NCBI GenBank assembly: GCA_003054655.1
Contig: QAYZ01000007.1
Location: 29,441-93,440, forward strand
Source of the DNA: Spartobacteria bacterium LR76
Lineage (GTDB): Bacteria > Verrucomicrobiota > Verrucomicrobiia > Chthoniobacterales > Terrimicrobiaceae
Length of the DNA: 64,000 nt
Reading direction: 5' to 3'
Below are positions 1 through 8,859 of this stretch, one piece after another (the stretch's first letter is position 1; each line of letters starts with the position of its first letter). A program made the position numbers and the translations under genes. The notes below the pieces were generated by a model. It searched no databases. It saw only the letters and a list, made by a program, of their open reading frames with translations, and was not told the DNA's origin.

Positions 1-258
1 GGACGGGACTATACGACATGGTATGGGATGAAAGTCGATCCGGAACTCCTCATCGGATACCTCCGGCAACTGAACTATAAAGAAACAACCTACTACGAAA
101 CCGGACCGTACCAACGCCTGGAACCTCTTACGCTATGGAAAAAGGAAACCGATTTTGCACCTACACTGACACTCGATGCCTGGAATGGCGGAACCTATAA
201 CATCATTCAAATCGATCAAAAACACGGACTGGCTCTGATCGAGGTGGTCGACAGCTAG
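1..258 (+). CDS. 3' end of an unknown protein (partial at window edge)
   Basis: The frame is open from the first base of the window to a TAG stop, so this is probably the tail of a longer gene; an ATG at position 28 could instead start a free-standing 76-residue protein. No signal peptide or membrane segment is visible. The stretch PELLIGYLRQLNYKE followed by a Tyr-rich segment distantly resembles the start of the UB2H domain of class A penicillin-binding proteins, but the rest does not continue into a transglycosylase, so I do not assign that function. No close ribosome-binding site precedes the ATG, which favours a truncated gene. Confidence 0.45.
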   Translation, partial: GRDYTTWYGMKVDPELLIGYLRQLNYKETTYYETGPYQRLEPLTLWKKETDFAPTLTLDAWNGGTYNIIQIDQKHGLALIEVVDS

Positions 259-419
259 TTTTCCCCGGGGGATCGAGCCGGAAAGCGCTGGCCAGACAGC
301 ACGCATCGAGCGCGCTCTACGGATTGATTTTTCTCTGCTAATCTCTCACATCCTGAGCCGAATAGGGCCAATCATGCGTCCCCCGGAAACGGACTCTGGA
401 AGGAGCCCTTACTAAAACC
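259..419. other. intergenic region, no gene seen
   Basis: This 161-base gap holds no convincing reading frame or hairpin. It ends with GGAAGGAG about 15 bases before the next start codon, a plausible ribosome-binding site for the zinc-ribbon gene. Confidence 0.4.
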
Positions 420-707
420 ATGAAACAATACGCATGCTTCTCGTGCCGAAAGTGCTTCAAGCGTCCGCAAGCGCAGGAAAGCAACAACAGGTTCATGACA
501 AGTGCTCAACAGAGAGCTCAGCGCAAGAAAATAGAAAACGCCGAGGCGGCGCGTGAATACAAATGCCCGGATTGCGGCACACCCACGGTCTTTACAGGCA
601 TTGATTTCAAGCCACCTCGCCGAAGCGACCTTGAGGGCTGGAAAAAAGCCAGGCGCTTTATCGAGTCCGGCAAAATCTTTTATCGGCGCACGCCTGTAGA
701 TTTCTAA
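420..707 (+). CDS. small zinc-ribbon protein of unknown function
   Basis: A 95-residue protein with Cys6/Cys9/Cys12 near the N-terminus and a CPDC pair at about residues 49-52, the pattern of a treble-clef or zinc-ribbon fold with one zinc site. Between the two knuckles is a polar, Arg/Lys/Gln-rich helix (about residues 25-48). The C-terminal third (PPRRSDLEGWKKARRFI) is basic and could bind nucleic acid. A purine-rich GGAAGGAG upstream supports the ATG. It converges with the next gene on the opposite strand. I recognise the zinc-binding pattern but not a named family. Confidence 0.7.
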   Translation: MKQYACFSCRKCFKRPQAQESNNRFMTSAQQRAQRKKIENAEAAREYKCPDCGTPTVFTGIDFKPPRRSDLEGWKKARRFIESGKIFYRRTPVDF

Positions 708-758
708 ACAGTCTCGCAGCCCGAACCAGGCTCCATTCGTCTGTGCCCCGTCTCCGAT

Positions 759-1121
759 CTACAAGGCCGGGACCGCGGGAGCGGGCGGCGGCTCGGACTG
801 GAGGCGGGTGAGGTAGTCGTGGACGGAAACTGCGTCGTAGTCGGAAAGGCCATGGGTGTCGGCGACGGCGCGGACGATGATGTCGACGGGATCGGTGACG
901 GATTTCCAGTCAAAGACGGTGCGGTAGGTCAGGCCCTGGCCGGTGCGGTAGGATTCGATGACGTTGCAGCAGATGGAGGAGACGACGAGCTCGCGGGCGA
1001 CGGTGCGCCAGCGGCCGGGGCCGTGGCGTTTCTCAAACTCCCGCACAAAGGCATGCGGGGATGGCGGCGCATCGCCGGGTTCCGTCGGGACGTGCGGGGG
1101 ATGCGTGGTGTCTTCGTTCAT
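759..1121 (-). CDS. hypothetical protein, last gene of the signalling operon
   Basis: A 120-residue soluble protein starting two bases after the stop of the response regulator gene, so almost certainly co-transcribed with it. The N-terminus (about 1-25) is rich in Pro, Glu and His; the centre (about 25-105) looks like a compact helical domain with FVREFEKRHGPGRWRTVARE and a Cys-Cys pair in VVSSICCNVIESYR; the C-terminus is Pro/Ala-rich. I do not recognise the family. Its position suggests a role tied to the two-component system, but nothing in the sequence shows which. Confidence 0.6.
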   Translation of the reverse strand: MNEDTTHPPHVPTEPGDAPPSPHAFVREFEKRHGPGRWRTVARELVVSSICCNVIESYRTGQGLTYRTVFDWKSVTDPVDIIVRAVADTHGLSDYDAVSVHDYLTRLQSEPPPAPAVPAL

Positions 1122-1123
1122 GA

Positions 1124-1708
1124 TCAGCTGCGAAAAAACATCGTGCCGTAACTCACAAGCTCAGCGCCGGACATGCCGAGTTTTTTGGCGATGGATTTGC
1201 GATGGGTCTCGATGGTTTGCACGGAGAGGGTGAGGCGACCTGCGATCTCCTTGCTGGTGAAACCTCCGCCGATGAGCTGGAGGACCTCGCGTTCCCGCCC
1301 GGTGAGGCGGGAGACAGGCAGGTCGTCGTGGCCCTTGATCCGTGGACCAAAAAGCGAATCGATCCGCTCCTTGAGCGAGTAAAAGGTGTGGTTTTTGTCG
1401 ATCCAGCAAACCCTGGGTGAAGCATTCTCGGATACCCCCTCAGGGACAGGCAGCGCGGAGAGGATGATGAAATCCTGATCGGGCTTCAACCGGTGCACGT
1501 CACGAATGAGATCGTGGGCGCTGCCGTCGGGCAGCATATAGTCGGAGATGATGAGATCGTAGTCGTGGACGACGCAGAGGTCGCGGGCATCGCCGAGCGT
1601 GCAGGCCGTGCCGACACGGCCGATCGAGCGGATGGTTTTCAGCATGGACTGGAGGAGGTCCAGGAACATGACCTGATCCTCGACGAGAAGGAGGGAAAGG
1701 GATTTCAT
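1124..1708 (-). CDS. NarL/LuxR-type response regulator
   Basis: A 194-residue response regulator with an N-terminal receiver domain (about 1-120) and a C-terminal LuxR-type helix-turn-helix (about 133-192, LTGREREVLQLI followed by TSKEIAGRLTLSVQTIETHR). Asp56 in DLIISDYMLPDG is the expected phosphoacceptor and Glu10/Asp11 form the acidic pocket. The usual receiver Lys appears as Lys105 in CWIDKNH. Its start overlaps the stop of the upstream kinase by four bases (ATGA), so the two are translationally coupled. The expected role is a DNA-binding output regulator phosphorylated by one or both neighbouring kinases; its targets are unknown. Confidence 0.92.
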   Translation of the reverse strand: MKSLSLLLVEDQVMFLDLLQSMLKTIRSIGRVGTACTLGDARDLCVVHDYDLIISDYMLPDGSAHDLIRDVHRLKPDQDFIILSALPVPEGVSENASPRVCWIDKNHTFYSLKERIDSLFGPRIKGHDDLPVSRLTGREREVLQLIGGGFTSKEIAGRLTLSVQTIETHRKSIAKKLGMSGAELVSYGTMFFRS

Positions 1709-2784
1709 GACGGAATGCCCAGGGGGAAGGCGGGTAGTTCGATGCGGGCCACCACTCCACGCGGGTTCCGGCGGGCGAGGGTGAGCTCTCCCTGCATTTT
1801 GGAGACAAGCTTGCGGGCAATACTGAGGCCGACACCCATCGCCATGTCGTCGCTGTAGGAGTTCCCAAAGCGGCGAAAGGGAGCGATGGCGGCGAAATCG
1901 TCGTCGTTCATTCCGACTCCATCATCTCTCACCTCGATGGTAAGAACCTGATGATTCGAGGAGGCAATAACCTGCACCTCGCTGCCTTCATCGGAAAACT
2001 GAAAGGCATTGCCCACGATCTCCTCCACCACCTGGGAGAGTTCACGCGCGTAGAAGGTGCGGACCTTGCAGTCGGCATGCACCACCAAGTCGGCGGGACG
2101 CGAGCAGGACTCTGCGATGCGAGAGGCGACCTCCACGATGAGGGTGTCGACATTGACGAGTTCCTGGGAGCGGAGCGGCAGGGAATCGCTCGCGGCCTCC
2201 ATGAAGGAAAGATAGCGCAGCAGCGTACGCTCGAGGCGGACGGCGGAGGTGGCGACGATGCCGAGTTCCTCGGGAGCGGTGTCGGGCTTGTCCATTTGCA
2301 TGAGCTCCAGGCCGCCCATCACGCCGTTGAGCGGTGTACGGATCTCGTGGGAGAGGCAGCGTAGCGCGCGGGCATTCATCTCGGCGAGATGGGTTTCGAG
2401 AGTTTTGCGCCGCTTGTCATGGAGAGCGAGCCGGGTGCGCACCATGTCAACCAGTTCGCTCTCGGTAAAGGGCTTCGTCAGGTAGTCATCGGCGCCGAGG
2501 TTCATCCCCTTGCGGATCTGCTCGCGCTCGACATGGGCGCTGATAAAGATGAACGGGATGTGCCGGGCAGGCTCAAGGAGGCGGAAGCGCTCAAGGATCT
2601 GAAACCCCGAAAGTCCCGGGAGCTTCACATCGCAGAGCACGAGGTCGGGCATGCTGGATTCGCACGCCGACAACATCTCCGCACCGCCCGCGAAGGATTT
2701 CACGACATGGTCGTGCAGCGATAGGATGAGCGCCGTGTATTCCCGCAACTGCTCGTCATCCTCGATCAGATAAATGAGTGCCAT
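1705..2784 (-). CDS. hybrid response regulator / histidine kinase (receiver first)
   Basis: A 359-residue cytoplasmic protein with a receiver domain in front of a kinase core. The receiver covers about 1-120, with acidic residues EDD at 8-10, phosphoacceptor Asp52 in LVLCDVKLPG and the conserved Lys104 in LTKPF. A linker helix leads to a HisKA dimerisation helix with His146 in LSHEIRTPLNG, then an HATPase domain with N-box EEIVGNAFQFS, G1 DDGVGM and G2 GVGLSIA. There is no membrane segment, so its input must arrive as phosphate or through a partner. It lies between the PAS kinase and the NarL-type regulator and probably acts as a phosphorelay intermediate. Confidence 0.93.
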   Translation of the reverse strand: MALIYLIEDDEQLREYTALILSLHDHVVKSFAGGAEMLSACESSMPDLVLCDVKLPGLSGFQILERFRLLEPARHIPFIFISAHVEREQIRKGMNLGADDYLTKPFTESELVDMVRTRLALHDKRRKTLETHLAEMNARALRCLSHEIRTPLNGVMGGLELMQMDKPDTAPEELGIVATSAVRLERTLLRYLSFMEAASDSLPLRSQELVNVDTLIVEVASRIAESCSRPADLVVHADCKVRTFYARELSQVVEEIVGNAFQFSDEGSEVQVIASSNHQVLTIEVRDDGVGMNDDDFAAIAPFRRFGNSYSDDMAMGVGLSIARKLVSKMQGELTLARRNPRGVVARIELPAFPLGIPS

Positions 2785-2805
2785 GTCGTGCGTCTCCCCC
2801 GTTCC

Positions 2806-4299
2806 CTAGCCGTCTTGTTTATCATGATCTTCCCGCCGCATCGGCAGTCGGACCAGAAACAGCGCCCCGCCCTGCGGTCTCGGCCTGTACCGAATGCTCC
2901 CTCCGTGCAGCCGCGCCGCCCGGTCTGCAATAAACAGCCCGAGACCGAATCCGGGAGTCGCTCCCACATTGGACGAGCGAAAGAATGCCTCAAAAAGCCG
3001 CCTCCTCTCGACAGCGGGCACGCCGATGCCGCGATCTGCGACGACCAGGCTCAAGCGCCCGCGGCGCACCCGGGCAACGACATCCACGGGTGATGGAGCC
3101 GGGGAGTACTTCAATCCATTTTCCACCAGATTGCGGAGAACGTGGCCAAAGAGAGCACGGTCGAGATGCACCTCGCCGGCAAACTCCCGGATGACGATAA
3201 CGACCCGGGATGAGGGCTGGTTGACGGCGCTCCAGATCATGGCCTCAAACTCCCGCACGCTTGATACCGAAGCGGGACGGAAATCGACTCGTCCCATGTC
3301 GACATTGCCGGCAAAGAGGAGCGTGTCGATGGTCGATGTCATATCCCGGATGGTGGACTGGATCTCTCCAAACAGGTGCTCGATCAGGTGCTCGGGGAGT
3401 TCCTTGAAGTGGTTCTTCAGGAGCTGGCTGGCGAGCATGATGTTGGCCAGCGGCGTGCGCAGCTCATGGCTGGCCATGGCGACGAACTGGGCCTGCTGAT
3501 GATCTGCCCGGCAGGCTTGCGCGATGCCTGCCATCACGGCGGACTCTGCCCGCTTCGCCTCGGTGACATCGTGCGCGCTGGCAAAGATGAGGTTGTCACC
3601 GGGCGAGGACGAGGCGCTCCAGTTCAGCCACAAATGCGAACCGGATTTTGTGCACATGCGGTTGACGAAGCTTCTCGTCGGACGGCCCTCGCGGAGCTTG
3701 ACGAGTTTGCCCCAGGTAAAATCCCGATCCTCGGGATGTACGAAGTCGAGGATACTGTGATCGCGGATCTCCTCCGCCTCGTAACCGAGCATCGTCATCC
3801 AAGCGGGATTGAACTGCTTGATGCAACCGGAAGTGTCTGCCACGGCGAGCAGACCCTGCGATAAAGCGAAAAGCCGGTCCCGCAGATCCCCCCCTTCGAA
3901 GCGCTCGGTTGCACTGAAGACCATGCAAATAATGCTCCGACCCGGTAAAAGCCTAAGAGCAACCTGTTGTGTAATAATCGAGCCATCTCTATGTTTTCCG
4001 GGAAGGCGTCCGATCCAGAATCCAACCTGCTTCAGCGCGGGCATGGCATCTCTCGTAATCCGGGTGCGAAACTGGGAGGGATACAGCATGCGCCAGGACC
4101 GCCCCACCACCTGCTCGGAGCGCGCATATCCGAACATCCGGCAATGGGCCGGATTGACGTAAACGTATCTGCCAGAGGGAGCTGTGATAGATATGCCATC
4201 CGGCGCGCAGTCCAGCGCCGCGAGCAGGTCAGACGAGGAAACCGAGCCGGGAGATGGCTTAGGCAATATCGGTAGGTGCAGTGGCTCCCTCGGGTTCAT
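2806..4299 (-). CDS. PAS-domain sensor histidine kinase
   Basis: A soluble sensor kinase with two PAS domains, an HisKA domain and an HATPase domain. Numbered from an upstream ATG at 4359, PAS1 is about 43-150, PAS2 about 160-270, the phosphorylatable His is H298 in MASHELRTPLANI, the N-box is NLVENGLKYS near 411, G1 is DRGIG near 443 and G2 is GFGLGLF near 470. I start at the second ATG (4299, MNPREPLHLP) because the first 20 residues of the longer form look like untranslated leader; a 517-residue form from 4359 cannot be excluded. No membrane helices are visible, so it senses a cytoplasmic cue. First gene of the signalling operon. Confidence 0.9.
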   Translation of the reverse strand: MNPREPLHLPILPKPSPGSVSSSDLLAALDCAPDGISITAPSGRYVYVNPAHCRMFGYARSEQVVGRSWRMLYPSQFRTRITRDAMPALKQVGFWIGRLPGKHRDGSIITQQVALRLLPGRSIICMVFSATERFEGGDLRDRLFALSQGLLAVADTSGCIKQFNPAWMTMLGYEAEEIRDHSILDFVHPEDRDFTWGKLVKLREGRPTRSFVNRMCTKSGSHLWLNWSASSSPGDNLIFASAHDVTEAKRAESAVMAGIAQACRADHQQAQFVAMASHELRTPLANIMLASQLLKNHFKELPEHLIEHLFGEIQSTIRDMTSTIDTLLFAGNVDMGRVDFRPASVSSVREFEAMIWSAVNQPSSRVVIVIREFAGEVHLDRALFGHVLRNLVENGLKYSPAPSPVDVVARVRRGRLSLVVADRGIGVPAVERRRLFEAFFRSSNVGATPGFGLGLFIADRAARLHGGSIRYRPRPQGGALFLVRLPMRREDHDKQDG

Positions 4300-4607
4300 T
4301 TCAATGTTCTTCTGGCAATTTTCGCCAACATTCGATCTTAACGAAGATTCGATCCGCATCCATACCCACTAACGGGTAATTTAGGTTTAGGGGACTGTTA
4401 ATTATGCAACCAGATGCTTAACTGGAGGCGCGGATCAGTCAATGACACGAAGGCGATTGTATTGACTCGGTCTCCCCGGTCAGGCATCCCCACGAGCCGA
4501 TGGGTGCCGATGAATCCTCGCGTTTTTCCAGAAAAACGAGGCAAATCGCGGATTCCGGGCTGCTCATTTCCCATTGACTCCCTCCCGGGACATGAAAAAA
4601 GGGCGCG

Positions 4608-5360
4608 ATGCGTATTTTTCTCTCTCTCGCCGGTGCGGTGGCATTGACCTTGACTGGATGCAGTTCGGCGGGCGTGTACAAGCTCCACCAGCACAACCCG
4701 GCGGTGACGGCGGCACCGCGAACGATCTTTGTGCAGCCCTACACGATCCGCCCGGGGGCGCTCGAACTAGGTGACCGCCCGGCGAGCGAAACGGCGCGGC
4801 TGGGCCGGAAGATCCAGAAATCGCTGGCCTCCCGCACGGCGCGCGAGGCAACGCGCCACGCGGCACCATCAAAGGTCCTGCCGGCGGGGCGCACCCCGGC
4901 TCCGGGGAACTGGCTGATCCGCGGTGAAATCGTACAGGTCGACCAGGGCAGCCGGGCGATGCGTGCGGTGGTGGGCCTGGGAGCGGGGCGGACGTATTTC
5001 CGCACGAATGTCTCGGTGTTTGCAGTGGAGGGCGGCGGGATGCGCAAGATCCTGAGCTTCCGCACGCGCGGCAGCTCTGGGATGGAACCCGGTGCGGCGC
5101 TGGGCGTGGCCACGGGCGGAGCGAGCCTGGTCGGCACGGCAGCGGGTACACTGGCGGGCAGCCTGCCGGGGGTAAGCTCGGACGTGGATCGCACGGCCTA
5201 CGAGACAGCGGCAGTGCTCTCGACGTATCTGGCCAATCGTGGCCTGCTGGGAAAATCGCGCCAGCGGGTGACGCCGAATTTCGCCGGGCACGTGCCGTCG
5301 AGTTTCAACGTCCGCCGCGCATTGCCCACTCCGGTGCGCGATGCGATGGACTCGCACTAG
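4608..5360 (+). CDS. DUF4410-like outer-membrane lipoprotein
   Basis: A 250-residue protein with a lipoprotein signal peptide (hydrophobic core FLSLAGAVALTL, lipobox LTGC with Cys at residue 18). The mature part contains a segment typical of DUF4410 lipoproteins: IRGEIVQVDQGSRAMRAVVG followed by a Gly-rich GLGAGRTYF stretch, where a set of small lipoproteins share a beta-sandwich-like domain. A second Gly/Ala-rich segment (about 165-190) could associate with membrane. The function is unknown; the family is usually periplasmic or outer-membrane attached. It is a single gene between the signalling operon promoter region and the convergent transporter gene. Confidence 0.72.
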   Translation: MRIFLSLAGAVALTLTGCSSAGVYKLHQHNPAVTAAPRTIFVQPYTIRPGALELGDRPASETARLGRKIQKSLASRTAREATRHAAPSKVLPAGRTPAPGNWLIRGEIVQVDQGSRAMRAVVGLGAGRTYFRTNVSVFAVEGGGMRKILSFRTRGSSGMEPGAALGVATGGASLVGTAAGTLAGSLPGVSSDVDRTAYETAAVLSTYLANRGLLGKSRQRVTPNFAGHVPSSFNVRRALPTPVRDAMDSH

Positions 5361-5400
5361 GCGAGTCTGGAAGGAAGTATTTTCCGGCGGCGGAGCGGCC

Positions 5401-6315
5401 TCAGAGCCACTGCTGCCGGGTGGTAAAGGCGATGGTGAGCCAGCGGTCGAGGGTGGCGTATTGATCGAGCCCGGCGGCGATTTCGCTGCGGATGGCATCG
5501 AGCTGCGGGACGGTGCGGTCCCAGTCCTCGGGCACAAGGATGCTGATGTCGATGACGTGGATGCGTCCGGACTTCGCCGCGTAGGCGCGGTAGTCGGCAA
5601 TGCCGTGGCGCTCGCGGATGCCCGTCATGACCTCGTCGATGCGTCGCGAAGCATCGCGCGGGGCGATGAGAAAGACCTCCTTCACCGCGCGGCGCAGGAT
5701 GCCGATGGGGATGGGCGACAGCCCGATGGTGATGACCATGAGGATGGCGGGGTCGGCGTAGGGCTTGAACTCCGCATGGCCGATCCAGCCGAGGAACTCC
5801 GCCAGGGCAAAGCTCAGGAAGAGCGCCAGCGTGATCGCACCGGACATGATGCAGCTCTTCATGTCGATGCTGATGAACTCGGACTTCAGCACGACATTCA
5901 CCTTGCGCTCATAGAGGTACATGCCCGCGCAGGCGGCGAGGACGACGACGGCATAGATGGACGCCATGCCCAGCTCGACGGTGTTGCCGCCCGAGAGGAG
6001 GCTCTTGCAGCTATTAATAAACCCGTAGACGCAGACGGTGAGCATGATTGCGCCGTTGAGCACGGCAACGAGCGGCTCGAAGTGCCAGAAGCCGTACTGG
6101 AAATGCGGCGTGGCATTGCGCGTCACCAGCCGCGAGACAAAGAGCACCAGCACGCACATGGCGACATCGACGATGGAAAAGATGCCGTCAAAGACGATGG
6201 ATTGCGACCCCGAGAGAATGCCAAAGACGATGCCCAGCAGGGCGACCAATCCGCTCAGGACGATGGATAACGAGAGGACCTTTTGCTCGGAAGGAACGGC
6301 GGTTTTTACGGCCAT
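5401..6315 (-). CDS. cation diffusion facilitator (CDF) family transporter
   Basis: About 304 residues from the ATG at 6315; a longer frame reaches a GTG at 6363 but adds an unlikely N-terminus. Five or six membrane segments are visible, starting with VLSLSIVLSGLVALLGIV, followed by FDGIFSIVDVAM (the CDF metal-site helix, with D in FDGIFS and D in VDVAM where transporters have their HxxxD/DxxxD pairs) and later helices with SIDMKSCIMSG. A C-terminal cytoplasmic domain of about 90 residues (DEVMTGIRERHG..) matches the CDF dimerisation domain. The family exports Zn2+, Fe2+, Co2+ or Mn2+ by proton antiport; the metal cannot be read here. Single gene, convergent with the lipoprotein gene. Confidence 0.88.
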   Translation of the reverse strand: MAVKTAVPSEQKVLSLSIVLSGLVALLGIVFGILSGSQSIVFDGIFSIVDVAMCVLVLFVSRLVTRNATPHFQYGFWHFEPLVAVLNGAIMLTVCVYGFINSCKSLLSGGNTVELGMASIYAVVVLAACAGMYLYERKVNVVLKSEFISIDMKSCIMSGAITLALFLSFALAEFLGWIGHAEFKPYADPAILMVITIGLSPIPIGILRRAVKEVFLIAPRDASRRIDEVMTGIRERHGIADYRAYAAKSGRIHVIDISILVPEDWDRTVPQLDAIRSEIAAGLDQYATLDRWLTIAFTTRQQWL

Positions 6316-6437
6316 GGCGGAAATTGAAATCAGAAAGCAGGATGGTGCGCCATCCGATAACACGCGAGGGAACCGCGCGGCAGCAAAGCGGGCTTTACGA
6401 GGCAGCGGGACAAAACTAAGCTTTCCGCCATACCCTT

Positions 6438-7010
6438 ATGAAACCCGCTACCGCCATCCTCGTACTTACGCTGCTGGCTGCGGCCCTCACCTCCCGCGCG
6501 GAGGATGCTCCGGGCATGGCGGATTTTCTCAAGGAAGTGACCGCTGCGTGCAAGCGGCAGGATGTCGCGCGGCTGGAAGGCCTCCAGTACGAGGCGGGCG
6601 CAGCACCCCAAATGCGAAAAACCAACACGGCGCAGTGGGCTTATATTTTCTCCGGCAGCTACCCCGAAGCAGGCTGGCACTTTGACACAGTGAAATTCAC
6701 TCCTCTGGAAGATCTCGCCAAACCGATACCAGACCTGCAAATGGCCCCGGCAGGCTCCGAGGAGGCAAGACAGGCGACCAAAAGAGCAAATGATGCGCGC
6801 AAGGACGTCCTGGATAGCGTCACAAAGCCCCAATCACTCAAGGGCAAACTCTATGAATACAACCTGAAGGTGATTGGTTTTGTCGCCATCATGTTTGCCA
6901 AGGACAAGGAGCAAAGCGGCATGATGTTTCCCGTGGGCCTCGATCCCGAGGGGCGCCTGCGGTTTGCGATGCTGCGGTCGGTGGAGAAAGAGAACTCCCC
7001 TCGCCCGTAG
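6438..7010 (+). CDS. secreted hypothetical protein
   Basis: A 190-residue protein with a clear signal peptide (MKPATAILVLTLLAAALTSRA, cleavage near residue 21) and no other membrane segment. The mature chain is mixed alpha/beta with a Lys/Arg-rich helix (EEARQATKRANDARKDVLDS, about 118-137) and a beta-rich end (KVIGFVAIMFAKDKE, MMFPVGLDPEGRLRF). I recognise no family. It is transcribed away from the CDF transporter and followed by other small plus-strand genes, but spacing of more than 100 bases does not demand an operon. Confidence 0.65.
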   Translation: MKPATAILVLTLLAAALTSRAEDAPGMADFLKEVTAACKRQDVARLEGLQYEAGAAPQMRKTNTAQWAYIFSGSYPEAGWHFDTVKFTPLEDLAKPIPDLQMAPAGSEEARQATKRANDARKDVLDSVTKPQSLKGKLYEYNLKVIGFVAIMFAKDKEQSGMMFPVGLDPEGRLRFAMLRSVEKENSPRP

Positions 7011-7165
7011 TCGCGGTTTGCAGCGGGGCGGGAAATCGGCTTGAGTCGGGGGCGAAGCATGCCGGACACAGCGACGCGATTGGATGTTTTCACGGAATCG
7101 GTCATTCAGGGAATGACGCGGATGGCGAATTCCCATGGGGCAAGAGGCAAGTCCCCGAAAACGCC

Positions 7166-7654
7166 ATGATCTCCCTCGCCTCTGGCATCAAAAAGCTCCG
7201 CTTCGCCGCCTGGCTGGCGGTTTTCATCGGCCCGGTGGCTCTGGTGATGGCGATCGTCGAATATCGCCATGAGGCCGCACTCATCCACTCGGGGGCCAGG
7301 GCAGAAGGCAAAATCAACTCCTTTCGCTCAATCACCGCGGCCCGGGGGACCAAGGTTTATTTTTTCAATGTCACGTGGCGGAATGAACTCGACGGCAAAC
7401 TGTATCAAAAGGACTTTTCCACAGCAGGCGCGACGTGGCCCGATGGGCCGCCCCGACAAACGATCACGGTGACCTATGATCCGAATCGCCCGGGAGATTC
7501 CTGGGTCGGGATACGAAGCCAGCCAGATATCGAGCACATCGTTATCGCGTCCGTCATGACAGCCCTCGGCATCGTCGCGCTCATCGCGATGCATTTTATT
7601 GCCCGGTACATCCTGCGCCGGCTGGAGCTCCCGGAGGAGCGCCGTCTTACCTGA
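7166..7654 (+). CDS. DUF3592-like two-helix membrane protein
   Basis: A 162-residue protein with membrane helices at about 10-30 (FAAWLAVFIGPVALVMAIV) and 120-147 (HIVIASVMTALGIVALIAMHF), bracketing a beta-rich extracytoplasmic domain. That domain carries the DUF3592 pattern: ARAEGKINSF, YFFNVTWRNELDGKLY and a final ITVTYDPNRPGDSWV, close to the usual v.VrYdPxnP signature. The family is widespread in bacteria with no known function. An AGAGG stretch lies upstream of the ATG. It is not tightly linked to its neighbours. Confidence 0.75.
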   Translation: MISLASGIKKLRFAAWLAVFIGPVALVMAIVEYRHEAALIHSGARAEGKINSFRSITAARGTKVYFFNVTWRNELDGKLYQKDFSTAGATWPDGPPRQTITVTYDPNRPGDSWVGIRSQPDIEHIVIASVMTALGIVALIAMHFIARYILRRLELPEERRLT

Positions 7655-7756
7655 ATTCGACGATCATCGCACGCCAGATGACGTGTTTGCGGCCGCAGGG
7701 ATATCCGCGTTGAGCTTGTCGGCTGCTACCTGTCGACACATAGTCTCCCCCAAGCC

Positions 7757-8251
7757 ATGACCATTCACTGCCAGATCACGGAAGAGGACTACATCCGCGC
7801 CCAGTACCTACATGTGCGCCCTCGGCCGGTGTTTCTCGCGGCGGGCGTGCTCATGGTGGCAGCGGCGCTCACGATCATCGTGCTAAAGCTCTTCGTTTAC
7901 CCCTCGACCACGTCGCAGCCTGCGCCTTATGTGCTGCTTGCCGTCCTCGTGTATCTGGCGCTGCGGTTTTTTGTCATCATGCCGATGAGTGCAAAGCGCA
8001 TCTACCGCGAGCAGAAAACACTGCACGACCCGTACGAGGTCGAAATCACGGAGGAGACGATACGCTTCGCCAGCCAGCACGGCGGATCGAGTGCCGCGTG
8101 GCGGCAGTTGCATAAATACAAGGTCGGGAAGGATTTCATCCTCCTCTATCCCTCGCGGGAAACCTTTCACATGTTCCCGCGGCGGTGGTTCAGCGACGAG
8201 CAGTTCGCGGAGTTTCAGGGCATCCTGGCGCGGCATTTGAAGCGGGGGTAG
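7757..8251 (+). CDS. YcxB-like membrane protein
   Basis: A 164-residue protein with an N-terminal soluble strand-helix (ITEEDYIRAQYLH), two adjacent membrane helices at about 27-47 and 58-77, and a C-terminal soluble domain (about 85-164) with VEITEETIRFASQHG, SAAWRQLHKYKVGKDFILLY, ETFHMFPRRWFSDEQFAEF. That order is the YcxB family layout, in which the last domain ends in a Pro-Arg/Lys-x-Phe motif. The biochemical function of the family is unknown. A single gene in a series of small plus-strand membrane protein genes. Confidence 0.75.
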   Translation: MTIHCQITEEDYIRAQYLHVRPRPVFLAAGVLMVAAALTIIVLKLFVYPSTTSQPAPYVLLAVLVYLALRFFVIMPMSAKRIYREQKTLHDPYEVEITEETIRFASQHGGSSAAWRQLHKYKVGKDFILLYPSRETFHMFPRRWFSDEQFAEFQGILARHLKRG

Positions 8252-8348
8252 GATCAACTCTCTACTTATCGGCTTTTCAAAACGGGGCGCTTTCCGCTAA
8301 GTTTCCTCCAGCGTTCCTCACCTGCGGGGAGCGGGTATCGCCAACGTC

Positions 8349-8849
8349 ATGCCCTCCGCCACCGTGATCCTTACAAGCTTCACACTCCTATTTCTGCTGT
8401 GGGGAGTCTTTCGCTTCGGCATCTTCGTGGCGGAGCGGGCGGGATCGGCGACGGTGCCGCCGGATGTCTATCCGATCTGCACGTGGATGCTGCGGATCGT
8501 GCTGTTGTTTACATCTGGGGCGGCCTTTCTATTCGTCGCTGCAACCTGCTATTTTCTTGCTGGAGCGAGTCCGAACCTCCGAGGCTCGGACTCATACGGA
8601 TTGGCAGCGGCTTTCCTATCCATCGGGGCATATGCTCTCGCTACCCTGGTCCTGAATGCACCGTATTTTCCACTGCGATGGAGCATTCGGGCGTATGGAC
8701 CAGCGCATCTCGTGCTGCTCCCGTGCCTGGTGCCGATCGTCATAAACTTCCGGGAATTTGCAGCGGCGTTCCTCATCCCGCTGGCGCTTTATTCCTTTCT
8801 CTGGAGGCTGTGCCTGTCGGACCGGCAAAAGATTCCGGCGCGGGTGTAG
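8349..8849 (+). CDS. hypothetical integral membrane protein
   Basis: A 166-residue protein with four predicted membrane helices at about 4-27, 45-70, 85-107 and 122-158, and very short loops. No catalytic or metal-binding pattern is visible. A GGGGAG stretch about 20 bases upstream could serve as ribosome-binding site. It converges with a small minus-strand membrane protein gene, leaving only ten bases between stops. I do not recognise the family. Confidence 0.62.
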   Translation: MPSATVILTSFTLLFLLWGVFRFGIFVAERAGSATVPPDVYPICTWMLRIVLLFTSGAAFLFVAATCYFLAGASPNLRGSDSYGLAAAFLSIGAYALATLVLNAPYFPLRWSIRAYGPAHLVLLPCLVPIVINFREFAAAFLIPLALYSFLWRLCLSDRQKIPARV

Positions 8850-8859
8850 GGAAGCCGGG

